DNA of 64,000 bases from Rahnella variigena (GTDB lineage Bacteria; Pseudomonadota; Gammaproteobacteria; Enterobacterales; Enterobacteriaceae), in NCBI RefSeq assembly GCF_003610915.1, contig NZ_NSDJ01000001.1, forward strand, positions 3,100,001 through 3,164,000, given 5' to 3'. A program made the translations under genes and the position numbers. Below, in pieces: positions 1 to 8,852 of the stretch. Numbering within the stretch: position 1 is the stretch's first letter; each line of letters opens with the position of its first letter. A model generated the notes under the pieces. That model saw only the letters and a program-made list of their open reading frames with translations. It was not told the DNA's origin and searched no databases.

Positions 1-30
1 TGGCGGCGATAAGCCCCCCCTAAGGCCAGT

Positions 31-121
31 GTGGGCGGCGAGCCCACGACCTTGACCTTGACCTTAAGGCCCGTTTGGGCGGCGAACCCAATTCTCTGGC
101 CTGTGTGGGCAGCAAGCCCAC
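31..121. repeat. Three short hairpin repeats, GTGGGC-loop-GCCCAC
   Basis: Three related imperfectly spaced palindromes lie in a row: 31-47 (gtgggc ggcga gcccac), 75-91 (ttggg/cccaa stem) and 105-121 (gtgggc agcaa gcccac). The second has a compensated stem (G:C replaced by T:A on both sides), which suggests selection for the fold. Between the first two is a small tandem repeat of 'ccttga' units. They sit upstream of ydgJ and may be a REP-like family or the terminators of a gene to the left of the window. Confidence 0.6.
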
Positions 122-211
122 GAAAAATTTCTCTTGTCCAGCTTTGTAAGCTGGTGTCAAATCAGATGATTAGCGTCCTGACGGGCAAGACCGTTAAATA
201 AAGGAAATCAT

Positions 212-1258
212 ATGACCCAGACCCTCCGCGTAGGCCTCATCGGCTACGGTTTCGCCAGTAAAACTTTTCATTCCCCGCTGATCGACGGTACGCCCGGTCT
301 GGAACTTGCCGTGGTTTCCAGCAGCGATGCCGGTAAAGTCCATGCCGACTGGCCCAATGTGGCGGTAGTCGATTCGCCGGAAAAGCTGTTTGCTGATGCT
401 TCCATCGATCTGGTGGTGATCCCGACGCCTAATACCACGCATTTCCCTCTGGCTAAGCTGGCGCTGGAAGCCGGTAAACATGTGATCGTGGATAAGCCTT
501 TTACCGTCACGCTGGCAGAAGCCCGCGAGCTGGATGCGCTGGCACGTGAAAAAGGCAAAATACTGTCGGTGTTCCATAACCGTCGCTGGGATTCCGATTT
601 CCTCACGGTTAAAACGCTGATTGAAGAAGGCGCGCTCGGCGAGGTTGTGTATTTCGAATCCCATTACGACCGCTATAAACCACAGGTGCAGGAACGCTGG
701 CGTGAAAGCGATGCACCGGGCAGCGGTATCTGGTTTGATCTGGGTTCGCATCTGCTGGATCAGGCGCTGCAACTGTTCGGTGTGCCGGAAACCTTGCAGG
801 CTGATCTGGCCGTGCTGCGTCCCGGCGGCAAAGCGGTGGATTATTTTAACGCGGTGCTGACGTATCCGCGCCGTCGCGTCGTGCTGCACAGCACCGTGTA
901 TGCAGTGGCAGAAACAGCGCGCTTTATCGTGCAGGGGGAAAAGGGCAGCTACGTGAAATTTGGTCTGGATCCACAGGAGGATCGACTGAAGGCCGGTGAA
1001 CGTTTACCACAAGCTGACTGGGGATTCGACAAACGAGATGGCGTGATTACGCTGAGTCACGATGGCGTGTTGGCTGAGAAATCACTGCAGACCATTCCGG
1101 GCAATTATCCGGCCTATTATGCCGGTGTGCGCGATGCGATTAACGGACAGGGCGATAATCCGGTACCGGCCGCAGATGCTATCCGCGTCATGGAAATGAT
1201 CGAACTGGGGATCCAGTCCTCAGAACAACAGGCGACGCTGAAAGTCATTAAGAACTAA
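212..1258 (+). CDS. ydgJ: Gfo/Idh/MocA family oxidoreductase, YdgJ-like
   Basis: Predicted cytoplasmic NAD(P)-dependent sugar or polyol dehydrogenase of 348 residues, the usual family length. The N-terminus has the Rossmann nucleotide site (VGLIGYGFASKTFH), then 'VVIPTPNTTH' and the family's catalytic-lysine motif 'GKHVIVDKPFT' near residue 94. The C-terminal half is the alpha/beta substrate domain. The ATG is preceded by AAGGAA at good spacing. Position next to yfeH and add/malY/malX/malI matches the Escherichia coli neighbourhood of ydgJ. The substrate is unknown. A terminator hairpin follows at 1278-1305. Family assignment is firm; the ydgJ name rests on recalled similarity and synteny. 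Confidence 0.88.
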   Translation: MTQTLRVGLIGYGFASKTFHSPLIDGTPGLELAVVSSSDAGKVHADWPNVAVVDSPEKLFADASIDLVVIPTPNTTHFPLAKLALEAGKHVIVDKPFTVTLAEARELDALAREKGKILSVFHNRRWDSDFLTVKTLIEEGALGEVVYFESHYDRYKPQVQERWRESDAPGSGIWFDLGSHLLDQALQLFGVPETLQADLAVLRPGGKAVDYFNAVLTYPRRRVVLHSTVYAVAETARFIVQGEKGSYVKFGLDPQEDRLKAGERLPQADWGFDKRDGVITLSHDGVLAEKSLQTIPGNYPAYYAGVRDAINGQGDNPVPAADAIRVMEMIELGIQSSEQQATLKVIKN

Positions 1259-1277
1259 TAAGTCGTCTGCGTTTATG

Positions 1278-1307
1278 AAGTGTCACTTTCGTGGCACTTT
1301 TATTTTT
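1278..1307 (+). terminator. Rho-independent terminator after ydgJ
   Basis: Nine-pair stem 1278-1286/1291-1299 (one G:U pair) with a tttc loop, followed by ttattttt. Confidence 0.7.
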
Positions 1308-1337
1308 CATTTGTTATTCACTTTGCAAGGAAGGTTC

Positions 1338-2357
1338 ATGTCCTGGTTACAACGTCTGAAAATCGACAAATTTTTGCTGATCCTGGTCTGTGTCGTCGTC
1401 ATCGCTTCATTTTTCCCGTGTGAAGGGATTTATAAAACCTTCTTCGGCTACCTGACCACGGCCGCTATCGCGCTGCTGTTCTTTATGCATGGGGCGAAGC
1501 TTTCCCGTGAAGCCATTATGGCGGGGATCAGCCACTGGCGCTTGCATCTGGTGGTGTTCCTCAGCACCTTCGCGCTGTTCCCGCTCCTGGGTCTGGGCAT
1601 GAAATGGCTGGTGCCGGTGGGTATTTTGACGCCGACGTTGTATTACGGTTTCCTGTATCTTTGCGCACTGCCAGCGACCGTGCAGTCGGCGATTGCTTAT
1701 ACCTCAGTGGCGGGCGGTAATATTCCGGCGGCGATTTGCAGCGCGTCGGCATCCAGTATTCTCGGCGTATTCCTCTCGCCGGTGCTGGTTGGCTTGCTGA
1801 TGCACACGCAGGGCGGCACCAGTGACACCTTGCACGCCATCGGATCTATCGTTTTACAGCTGATGGTGCCGTTTATTATCGGGCATCTGTGCCGTCCGCT
1901 GATTGGTGCGTGGGTGCAGCGTCATAAAAAAATCGTCAATATTACTGACCGTTCTTCGATACTGCTGGTGGTTTATGTGGCATTTAGCGCTGCCGTGGTT
2001 GAAGGGATATGGCATCAGATCGACGGATGGTCACTGCTGGCGATCCTCGGTTGTTCAATTGTGCTGCTGACGATTGTGCTGATTATCAACACCTACGTGG
2101 CCCGTCTGTTTGGTTTCAATACCAAAGATGAAATCACTATTGTGTTCTGCGGCTCGAAGAAAAGTCTGGCGAACGGTATTCCGATGGCGAATGTGCTGTT
2201 CCCGGCGGCGGCTGTGGGCGCGATGGTGTTGCCACTGATGATTTTCCATCAGATCCAGCTGATGGTCTGCGCGGTGCTGGCTTCGCGTTATGCCAAACGT
2301 GTGGCGCGTGAAGAAGCTGAAGCGGTAGTGAAGAAAGAAGAAGTTAAGCCGGTTTAA
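1338..2357 (+). CDS. yfeH: Bile acid:sodium symporter family protein, YfeH-like
   Basis: Inner-membrane transporter of the BASS/SBF-like family, 339 residues from the ATG at 1338, which has AAGGAAGG just upstream. An earlier in-frame ATG at 1275 lies inside the ydgJ terminator and is unlikely. About ten hydrophobic segments are visible, starting near residue 12 (FLLILVCVVVIASFF). The conserved 'LPATVQSAIAYTSVAGGNIPAA' region (near residues 110-130) and the late 'FCGSKKSLANGIPMANVLF' block are typical of the YfeH branch. The C-terminus is charged (EEAEAVVKKEE). Its substrate is not known; sodium-coupled organic anion uptake is inferred from the family. It converges on add across a bidirectional terminator. 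Confidence 0.85.
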   Translation: MSWLQRLKIDKFLLILVCVVVIASFFPCEGIYKTFFGYLTTAAIALLFFMHGAKLSREAIMAGISHWRLHLVVFLSTFALFPLLGLGMKWLVPVGILTPTLYYGFLYLCALPATVQSAIAYTSVAGGNIPAAICSASASSILGVFLSPVLVGLLMHTQGGTSDTLHAIGSIVLQLMVPFIIGHLCRPLIGAWVQRHKKIVNITDRSSILLVVYVAFSAAVVEGIWHQIDGWSLLAILGCSIVLLTIVLIINTYVARLFGFNTKDEITIVFCGSKKSLANGIPMANVLFPAAAVGAMVLPLMIFHQIQLMVCAVLASRYAKRVAREEAEAVVKKEEVKPV

Positions 2358-2372
2358 CACTGAATAAAAAAG

Positions 2373-2405
2373 AAAAGGGCGGGAATATGTCCCGCCCTTT
2401 TTATT
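2373..2405. terminator. Bidirectional terminator between yfeH and add
   Basis: Perfect 12-pair stem 2373-2384/2390-2401 with a 5-base loop. It has an A-run before and a T-run after, so it can serve both converging genes. Confidence 0.9.
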
Positions 2406-2418
2406 GCTTAAAAAACAG

Positions 2419-3417
2419 TTACGCGGACACTTTATCGCGAATTGCCTGTTTCTCAGTTTCAGTCAGGAACGCCATAGTCAGGCCATTCTTTTGCGCCTGA
2501 CGGATTTCTTCCTGAGTCAGACCAGCAGCTGGCGCGGCAACGTTATATTCGTTGGCAATCTCAATACCCTGAACCGCCGGGTCATCGGTATTGATAGACG
2601 CCAGCACGCCGTGGCGCAGGAATACTGCCAGCGGGTGGTTTTCGAAAGAGCCGACGGTGCTGGTCTGAATGTTAGAAGTCAGACAGGATTCGATACCAAT
2701 CTGATGCTTCGCCAGGAAGTCCATCAGTTCAGGGTCTTGCGCCGCTTTCACGCCGTGGCCGATACGTTCTGCACCCAGTTCACGGATAGCCTGCCAGATG
2801 CTTTCCGGACCTGCCGCTTCACCGGCATGAACGGTAATGCGCCAGCCCGCGTCACGTGCGCGGTTAAAGTGGCTGAGGAACAAGCTGCCGGGGAAGCCCA
2901 GTTCATCACCGGCCAGATCCAGCGCGGTAATGCTATCGCGGTGCGCCAGCAGACCTTCCAGTTCCTGCAGACAGGCGTCTTCACCAAAAGTACGGCTCAG
3001 AATGCCGATCAGACGCACATCGATATCATGATGTTGCTGACCCTCACGGATCCCTTCAATCACCGCTTCCACCACGCCCGCCACCGGCAGTTTGTGGTTC
3101 ATCGCCATGTAGTAAGGGGAGAAACGCAGTTCGGTGTAATGCAGACCGGCACGCGCGGCATCTTCAACGTTCTCTTTAGCAATACGGCGGCAGGCATCCA
3201 GATCGCCCAGCACTTTGACGCCCCAGTCGAGTTTTTGCAGAAAACTCACCAGATCCGGCTCGGTATGCATCACCTGCACGTGCGGGCGCAGGGCTTCGAG
3301 TTCATTGGCAGGCAAGGTCAGATTAAACTGACGGCCTAAATCAAGAATGGTTTGAGCGCGGATGTTGCCATCAAGGTGGCGGTGAATATCGGTCAGGGGA
3401 AGGCGTGTGTCGATCAT
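2419..3417 (-). CDS. add: Adenosine deaminase
   Basis: Cytoplasmic zinc hydrolase converting adenosine and deoxyadenosine to inosine and deoxyinosine in purine salvage; 332 residues, as expected. Metal and catalytic motifs are all present: '[10 protein letters not shown]' near residue 10, 'VHAGE' (zinc His and nearby residues), 'RIGHG' and 'NTDDP' (zinc Asp). The ATG at 3417 is chosen because [18 protein letters not shown] aligns with the E. coli N-terminus. A GTG three codons upstream is possible. It lies downstream of malX-malY on the same strand, as in E. coli, but a paired palindromic repeat separates it from malY, so it may be transcribed separately. Confidence 0.96.
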   Translation of the reverse strand: MIDTRLPLTDIHRHLDGNIRAQTILDLGRQFNLTLPANELEALRPHVQVMHTEPDLVSFLQKLDWGVKVLGDLDACRRIAKENVEDAARAGLHYTELRFSPYYMAMNHKLPVAGVVEAVIEGIREGQQHHDIDVRLIGILSRTFGEDACLQELEGLLAHRDSITALDLAGDELGFPGSLFLSHFNRARDAGWRITVHAGEAAGPESIWQAIRELGAERIGHGVKAAQDPELMDFLAKHQIGIESCLTSNIQTSTVGSFENHPLAVFLRHGVLASINTDDPAVQGIEIANEYNVAAPAAGLTQEEIRQAQKNGLTMAFLTETEKQAIRDKVSA

Positions 3418-3501
3418 GGTGTGCACTCATTATTATTGAAATGTGCGGGGTATTATAACTGTAGAATCACCCTGAATGAAATGTTGTTGCGCAACTAAGC
3501 T

Positions 3502-3625
3502 CCTCCCCCTTCGTAGGGGGAGGTCAGGAGGGGGTTTCACAGACCAGACCATTGCCTGTGGGGTCACTTAACCCGTTGTTTCTCTTGTGATACCCCACCC
3601 CAACCCTCCCCTTCGCAGGGGAGGG
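3502..3625. repeat. BIME-like pair of palindromes between malY and add
   Basis: Two facing hairpins: 3502-3510/3515-3523 (loop tcgt) and 3604-3612/3617-3625 (loop tcgc), both 9-pair perfect stems. Their inner flanks are mutually inverted (aggagggggtttcac versus gataccccacccc). The same unit pair recurs at 45290-45412, with single degenerate copies near 61591 and possibly 54136. It lies 10 bp past the malY stop. Confidence 0.85.
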
Positions 3626-3635
3626 AGCTGCACGG

Positions 3636-4823
3636 TTATTGCTGCAAGTTTTTTATTGCGCGGATCAAAGCCTGTACACCGGCTTCCACCTTCGAACGCG
3701 GGCAGCCAACGTTCAGGCGCAGGAAGCCGTTGCCTTCTTCGCCGTAGGTATAACCCGGCATGATCGCGACTTTTTGTTGTTCGATCAGCTCTTTTTGCAG
3801 CTGTTTATCCTCAAGTCCCAGCGGACGTAAATCAATCCACGCCAGATAGGTAGACTGCGGTGGTTGCCAGTTCAGCTGCGGGAATGCGGCATTCAGCTGG
3901 TCTGCGACGTAAAGCAGGTTGGCTTGCAGGTATTCACGTAACGCATCCAGCCAGGGTTCACCGTGGTGATACGCTGCCACGTGGGCGTGAACCGCCAGCA
4001 CCGCCGGAGACGATAACCCGTCGCAGGCTTTCAGCTGATGCAGGTAAGTTTCGCGCTGTGCCTTGTGGCTGATCAGCCCGTAAGCGCCGGTCAGCGCAGG
4101 GATGTTGAAGCTTTTCGAGCCTGACGTCAGTAATGCCCATTCACCGCGCGCAACTTCATTCCACGGCGTATGCTGATTTTCGCCCCAGACCATATCCATG
4201 TGGATTTCATCACTGATCACCCGCACGTTGTGACGTTCACACAGCTCAGCGATCAGCGTCAGTTCTTCGCGCGTCCAGACTTTACCGGTCGGATTGTGCG
4301 GGCTGCACAGTAACAGCAAGGAGCAGGCCGGTTGCGCCAGCAGGCTTTCCAGATGTTCAGCATTCAGCGACCAGTCGTTACCGTTTTTGATCAGCGGACA
4401 GGCCAGCATCTGGCGCTGATTGCCATCCACTACTTTGAAGAATGCGTCATAGGCGGGCGTAAATGTCACCACGCCGTCACCCGGCTGGCTCCACTGGCGG
4501 ATAAGTTGCGCAACCATATAAATCACTGACGGGCCATACACCACCATGTCAGTGTCAATCTGGCTGTTAAAACGCTGCTGATACCAGTGCGCCACCGCGC
4601 CGAGGAAATCGTCATGATGCCAGCGGCTGTAACCGAGAACGCCGTGTTGCAGGCGTTTTTGCAGCGCATCAAGAATGCACGGCGCGGCGGGGAAATCCAT
4701 GTCTGAGATGGTAAAGGGCAACAGGTCGGCGCTGCCAAAACGGTCGGCGACATAATCCCACTGAGTACACCAGGTGCCATGACGATCGGTCACGGTATCG
4801 AAATCAAAAGAAGCTGAGGACAT
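3636..4823 (-). CDS. malY: MalY: PLP-dependent cystathionine beta-lyase and maltose-regulon modulator
   Basis: Fold-type I pyridoxal-phosphate enzyme of 395 residues. E. coli MalY has beta C-S lyase activity and represses the maltose regulon by binding MalT. Visible motifs are 'DRHGTWCTQWDYVADRFG' at the N-terminus, 'CSPHNPTGKVW', 'ISDEIHMDMVWG' and the PLP-lysine motif 'SGSKSFNIPALTGAYG', with 'RLNVGCPRS' near the C-terminus. The ATG at 4823 has GGGAG 8 bases upstream; a GTG at 4832 is also in frame. It follows malX by 61 bp in the same direction and should form the malX-malY operon. Identification is by near-continuous recalled similarity. Confidence 0.95.
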   Translation of the reverse strand: MSSASFDFDTVTDRHGTWCTQWDYVADRFGSADLLPFTISDMDFPAAPCILDALQKRLQHGVLGYSRWHHDDFLGAVAHWYQQRFNSQIDTDMVVYGPSVIYMVAQLIRQWSQPGDGVVTFTPAYDAFFKVVDGNQRQMLACPLIKNGNDWSLNAEHLESLLAQPACSLLLLCSPHNPTGKVWTREELTLIAELCERHNVRVISDEIHMDMVWGENQHTPWNEVARGEWALLTSGSKSFNIPALTGAYGLISHKAQRETYLHQLKACDGLSSPAVLAVHAHVAAYHHGEPWLDALREYLQANLLYVADQLNAAFPQLNWQPPQSTYLAWIDLRPLGLEDKQLQKELIEQQKVAIMPGYTYGEEGNGFLRLNVGCPRSKVEAGVQALIRAIKNLQQ

Positions 4824-4884
4824 TCGTTTCACTCCCTGAATAAAGCAGAAAAGGGCGACATAAGTCGCCCTGTTAATCAGAATT

Positions 4885-6498
4885 TTACGCGGTGACCGGT
4901 TCCGGTGCGCTGTGACTGGCCGCGGTGCGGATCAGGTAATCCAGCTCATCTTTCACCGACTGCACCTGCGGGCCGATAACCACTTGCAGGTTGTGCTCGT
5001 TAAGATGCACGACACCAATCGCACGGTTAGCTTTCAGCGTAGCATCGTCAACCAGTGACATATCCGCAACCGAAAGACGCAGACGCGTGATGCAGTTATC
5101 CAGTGAAACGATGTTACCGGCACCGCCCAGCGCGCTCAGAATAACCGGCACGTTGTAGCCAGATTTGCTGGAAGACGGTACGGCTGCTGCGGCTGGCATA
5201 TTCTCAGATTCACGACCCGGCGTTTTAATGTTAAAGCGCATGATGGAGAAGCGGAAGATTGCGTAGTAAGCCGCGAACCAGATAGCAGCCACCAGCGGCA
5301 CCAGATACCATTTGGTCGCTGTACCGTGCAGGATACCGAAGACCACGAAATCGATGATGTTGCCATCAGTATTACCGATGGTTACACCCAGAACCGACAT
5401 GATCGTGAAGCCCAGACCGGTCAGCAGTGCGTGGATAACATACAGAACCGGTGCCACGAACAGGAACAGGAATTCGATCGGTTCAGTCGTACCGCCAACC
5501 ACACAAGCTACTACGCCGGAAATCAGCAGGCCTTTAATTTTATGACGGTTTTCTGGTTTCGCGCAGTGGTACATCGCCAGTGCCGCACCCGGTAAGCCGC
5601 CGAGGAAGGCTGGCATTTTACCCTGAGACAGGAACTGCGTCGCGCTTTCAGAGAAACCGTGAGTGGTCGGGCAGGAAAGCTGCGCCTGGAAGATAGTCAG
5701 TGCGCCGCTTACTTCGCGACCACAAACATCTAGCGTGCCGCCTGCTTCAGTGAAGCGGATCAGCGCAACCAGAATGTGATGCAGACCGAAAGGTAACAGC
5801 AGACGTTCACCGGAACCGAAGATCATCGGACCAAACACGCCCGCGCCCTGGATCAGACGGCCAAGACCGTTGATCCCTGCGGCGAAGAAAGGCCAAATCA
5901 GCGGGATAATCAAACCAACCAGACCCAGCACCACGGTCGTCACGATAGGGACGAAACGGGTACCGCCGAAGAACGCCAGTGCATCCGGCAGACGGATGGT
6001 GTTGTAACGTTCATGCAGGATGTAAACGATGATACCGACGATGACCGCGCCCAGAATACCGGTGTCGATAGACTGGATCCCGAGGATCATCTGAATGTTG
6101 TTGGCTTTCAGAACCGCCGGATCCACTGTCGGCAACGTGCCGTTAGCAGTGAGGAAGAAGTTGATCGCCAGGTTCAGCACTGCGAAACCGACGAAGCCGG
6201 AGAACGCGGCGACACCTTTGTTTTCACGCGCCATGCCCAGCGGGATAGCGATAGCGAACATCACCGGCAGGAAGCTGAACGCGAACGAACCGACTTTGCT
6301 CATCCAGACGAAAATCAGCTGGAGAATGGGATTACCTAAAGCAGGCAACAACGTAACCACGTCGTGACTGCTTAATGAACTGCCGATACCCAGCATGATG
6401 CCGCAGAAGGACAGCAAGGCGACCGGCAACATGAAGGTTTTCCCTAAGCTTTGGAAAAATTCCCAAAGTGTAATTTTTTGTTTTTTAGTGGCAGGCAT
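4885..6498 (-). CDS. malX: MalX: PTS EIICB, maltose/glucose type
   Basis: Sugar-specific membrane component of the phosphoenolpyruvate phosphotransferase system, 537 residues. The EIIC domain fills roughly residues 15-410 with about ten membrane segments and the conserved 'GTTEPIEFLFLFVAP' motif. A linker follows, then the EIIB domain with its phosphocysteine in 'LDNCITRLRL' near residue 465. No EIIA domain is present, so the glucose EIIA must serve it, as for E. coli MalX, which can move glucose and maltose. It is divergent from malI and preceded by two MalI-type operators and a likely CRP site. Confidence 0.94.
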   Translation of the reverse strand: MPATKKQKITLWEFFQSLGKTFMLPVALLSFCGIMLGIGSSLSSHDVVTLLPALGNPILQLIFVWMSKVGSFAFSFLPVMFAIAIPLGMARENKGVAAFSGFVGFAVLNLAINFFLTANGTLPTVDPAVLKANNIQMILGIQSIDTGILGAVIVGIIVYILHERYNTIRLPDALAFFGGTRFVPIVTTVVLGLVGLIIPLIWPFFAAGINGLGRLIQGAGVFGPMIFGSGERLLLPFGLHHILVALIRFTEAGGTLDVCGREVSGALTIFQAQLSCPTTHGFSESATQFLSQGKMPAFLGGLPGAALAMYHCAKPENRHKIKGLLISGVVACVVGGTTEPIEFLFLFVAPVLYVIHALLTGLGFTIMSVLGVTIGNTDGNIIDFVVFGILHGTATKWYLVPLVAAIWFAAYYAIFRFSIMRFNIKTPGRESENMPAAAAVPSSSKSGYNVPVILSALGGAGNIVSLDNCITRLRLSVADMSLVDDATLKANRAIGVVHLNEHNLQVVIGPQVQSVKDELDYLIRTAASHSAPEPVTA

Positions 6499-6546
6499 AC
6501 CCGCTCCCTGAGTTGTTTTATTAGGCTGTGTGGTGACGGCGGCTAA

Positions 6547-6562
6547 GATAAAACGTTTTACC
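6547..6562. promoter_or_regulatory. MalI operator 1 (gataaaacgttttacc)
   Basis: Palindromic core aaacgttt at 6551-6558 within a site close to the known MalI operator of E. coli. It lies 49 bp upstream of malX and probably mediates repression of malX-malY by the divergently encoded MalI. Confidence 0.8.
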
Positions 6563-6571
6563 TAAATAATA

Positions 6572-6587
6572 CGTGTTGTACCTCACA
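6572..6587. promoter_or_regulatory. Candidate CRP site between malX and malI
   Basis: cgtgt-N6-tcaca matches 8 of the 10 conserved bases of the CRP consensus (tgtga-N6-tcaca). It lies between the two MalI operators, where E. coli also uses CRP to activate malX and malI. Confidence 0.5.
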
Positions 6588-6625
6588 TTATTCGATCATG
6601 CCCGCACAGCGCTGGTAAAGTTGAG

Positions 6626-6641
6626 GTTAAACGTTTTACTC
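6626..6641. promoter_or_regulatory. MalI operator 2 (ggttaaacgttttact)
   Basis: Second copy of the aaacgttt palindrome, core 6629-6636, 78 bp from the first. It lies on the malI side and is a likely autoregulatory site; two sites permit looping. Confidence 0.75.
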
Positions 6642-6736
6642 ATTACGTCAAATTAGGTATAACTGTCTGACCACGCTAATTTTTCCTGCGGTAGAATTCC
6701 GCGGGCAATGCAGCGGACGGGAAAGGATCCCGTTTC

Positions 6737-6766
6737 ATGGAGTTTGATATGAACGACAATGTCTGA
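6737..6766 (+). CDS. Possible 9-residue leader peptide coupled to malI
   Basis: ATG at 6737, ten codons (MEFDMNDNV then TGA). AAGGA lies 9 bases upstream. Its stop codon overlaps the malI start as TGATG. malI itself has no convincing ribosome-binding sequence immediately upstream, so translational coupling is a reasonable inference. Nothing indicates that the peptide itself has a function. Confidence 0.45.
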   Translation: MEFDMNDNV

Positions 6767-7797
6767 TGAATCATAAAAAAATAACCATTATCGATGTGGC
6801 GCAACATGCCGGTGTTTCGGTCACTACCGTTTCGCTGGTGCTCAGCGGAAAAGGGCGGATCTCTCAAACCACGGCAGAGCGGGTGAACCGCGCTGTGGAT
6901 GAACTGGGTTTCGTGCGTAACCGTCAGGCCAGTACGCTGCGGGGCGGTGAATCCGGGGTTGTCGGGCTGATTGTGCGTGATATCTGTGAGCCGTTTTATG
7001 CCGAAATGACCGCGGGTCTGAGCGAAATGTTTGAAGCGCAGGGGAAAGTGTTATTTCTGCTGCAAAGCGGTTCAACCGGCAAAGGGCTGATGCGCTGTTT
7101 TGAAACCTTACTTACGCATGGCGTGGACGGTATTGTGATAGCCGGTGGGGTGAACTCAGTCGCAGGGCTGAAAGAAAGAGCTGAAGAGCAGGGCGTGCCG
7201 CTGGTGTGTGCCGCGCGTTCCGGCGGTATTGAAGGTATCGATGTGGTGCGCCCCGATAATATGCTGGCCGCAAAAATGGCCACCGAATACCTGATCAAAC
7301 ATGGTCACAAACAAATTGCTTATCTTGGCGGCGAAAGCCATTCGTTAACCCGCGCCGAACGTCTCGGCGGTTTCTGTGCCACGTTATTACAGTACGGGCT
7401 GCCGTTTCGCAGTGAATGGATTATCGAGTGCGATTATCAGCAAAAATGTGCGGCCGATGCAGCAGAAACCTTGCTGTCGCACTACCCGAAAATCAGCGCC
7501 ATTGTTTGCCATAAATCGTCTGTTGCTCTGGGCGCCTACTTTGGCGTGTTGCGCACCGGCGCTGAAGTCGGCGGCGGGGCGGTAGACAGTTTTTATCAAC
7601 AGAAAATCGCCCTGATCGGCATGGAAGACGCGCCTGAGTCTGAACTGACCGAACCGCCGCTGACGTCGATTGCCAACTCAGCCCGTGAAATTGGTCATGC
7701 CACGGCAAGGCGTCTGCTGCTGCGGATCGGCGGACAAAATCTTGAAGCACAAAACATCATTGTGCCTCCGGCGCTGGTGGAAAGGGAATCCGCTTAG
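6766..7797 (+). CDS. malI: MalI: LacI-family repressor of malX-malY
   Basis: LacI/GalR-type transcription repressor, 343 residues. The N-terminal helix-turn-helix 'TIIDVAQHAGVSVTTVSLVLSGKGRIS' (cut here by the ligand hinge 'RQASTLRGG' near residue 57) precedes a periplasmic-binding-like effector domain with 'GLIVRDICEPFYAEM'. Similarity to E. coli MalI runs the full length and the gene is divergent from malX with matching operators between. The inducer is unknown. The ATG lacks a nearby ribosome-binding site and overlaps the stop of a short upstream reading frame. It overlaps the tail of the converging LysR gene by 4 bp. Confidence 0.93.
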   Translation: MNHKKITIIDVAQHAGVSVTTVSLVLSGKGRISQTTAERVNRAVDELGFVRNRQASTLRGGESGVVGLIVRDICEPFYAEMTAGLSEMFEAQGKVLFLLQSGSTGKGLMRCFETLLTHGVDGIVIAGGVNSVAGLKERAEEQGVPLVCAARSGGIEGIDVVRPDNMLAAKMATEYLIKHGHKQIAYLGGESHSLTRAERLGGFCATLLQYGLPFRSEWIIECDYQQKCAADAAETLLSHYPKISAIVCHKSSVALGAYFGVLRTGAEVGGGAVDSFYQQKIALIGMEDAPESELTEPPLTSIANSAREIGHATARRLLLRIGGQNLEAQNIIVPPALVERESA

Positions 7798-8708
7798 CAG
7801 GTTGAAGGCTTATGCACGTCTGCCAAATCTAATCCTTCTGCAATCGCTGCCGCAAACGCATCGATTGCAGGGATCTGACTGGCCGGGACATTCGGATAGA
7901 TAAGCCACAGCTGACTGCGCGGGGCGAAATCTTTCAGGGCATACAATTCCAGCTGATCGCGCAGCGCGTGGTGTTCAACCAGAGCGCGGGGCATCAGTCC
8001 CAGTCCGCGACCTTCGGCAATCAGTGATAACTGCAACGTCGTTCCAAACGCTTCGAGATTAATCAGCAGCGGCAACCCTTGCTCGGTCAGCGCACGTTGT
8101 AACGCGGCACGAAAACCACACCCCTGCGGATTCAGGATCCATCCGCGCTGATAGCAATCTTCCAGTCTCTGCGGCAAAGCCTGCGGATCCTTCGGTCCGA
8201 CAACCACCAGATCCACCGCGCCCAGCGGTTGATTTTCCACACCTTCCGGAAACTGTTTACTGAGCGGAAACAGCACGACAGCGGCTTCAAGCTCCTGGCT
8301 CTGCACGCGCAATAACAGCTCCTCGCCCCAGCCGCTCGACAAACGTGGCTGGATCTCCGGAAACTGCGATGAGAGTTTTTTCAGTGCAGGCAGCAGACTG
8401 CTTTCGCTCAGGCTTTGTGGTACCGCAAGACGCAACAGGCCGGACGGCGGGCTGTCGGCGGCAACCAGATCGGTCAGGGCATCCACTTCGCGCAAAATAT
8501 GACGGCATTGCTGATAAACACGGTTGCCCATCAGCGTAGGTTTCAGCGGTTTGGTCTGGCGGTTGAGAAGCGCAATGCCCAGCGATTCTTCGAAATTCTG
8601 TACCCGGCGGGTAATGGCCGGTTGCGTCAGCCCCAGTTCATCGGCAGCGAGGCGGGTGGATTGCAGGCGTATCACTGCCACAAAAGCAGTCAGGTCTTCA
8701 ATTTTCAT
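7794..8708 (-). CDS. LysR-family transcriptional regulator beside cysteine dioxygenase
   Basis: 304-residue LysR-type regulator. Winged helix-turn-helix occupies residues 1-60 ('LAADELGLTQPAITRRVQNFEESLG'), followed by an effector domain starting near residue 90 ('GLLRLAVPQSLSESSLLPAL'). The chosen ATG has AAAGAG upstream; a GTG two codons earlier is possible. It is divergent from the cysteine dioxygenase/rhodanese pair, the common layout for a LysR activator and its target operon, so regulation of that operon is inferred. Its ligand is not evident; a sulfur compound would fit the context. Confidence 0.85.
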   Translation of the reverse strand: MKIEDLTAFVAVIRLQSTRLAADELGLTQPAITRRVQNFEESLGIALLNRQTKPLKPTLMGNRVYQQCRHILREVDALTDLVAADSPPSGLLRLAVPQSLSESSLLPALKKLSSQFPEIQPRLSSGWGEELLLRVQSQELEAAVVLFPLSKQFPEGVENQPLGAVDLVVVGPKDPQALPQRLEDCYQRGWILNPQGCGFRAALQRALTEQGLPLLINLEAFGTTLQLSLIAEGRGLGLMPRALVEHHALRDQLELYALKDFAPRSQLWLIYPNVPASQIPAIDAFAAAIAEGLDLADVHKPSTC

Positions 8709-8852
8709 CAGCACTCTTTATGTAATTGGCTCGCTTAATTGGCCATTTCTACAGGCATTTTCTTGCCCGATATCGTCATTGGTCAGTCAGGCAGAATAAA
8801 TCAATTTTAAGCGGGAAGCTGGATCCTGATGCACAATTTTATGTGTGATTTG

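Noticed and set aside
194..889. Long minus-strand reading frame under ydgJ
   Set aside because: Shadow of ydgJ; no ribosome-binding site and no recognisable domain.
1344..1360. Possible third Ter site at the start of yfeH (complement reads acgttgtaaccag)
   Set aside because: It shares GTTGTAAC but differs at flanking Ter bases that Tus requires (ATG and CTAA), so it is a chance match.
2404..3339. 311-codon plus-strand frame over add
   Set aside because: Antisense of add, in the frame expected from its codon bias; biased towards His/Gln/Arg.
3502..3625. CRISPR-like repeats
   Set aside because: Two inverted units only, no regular spacers; fits a BIME.
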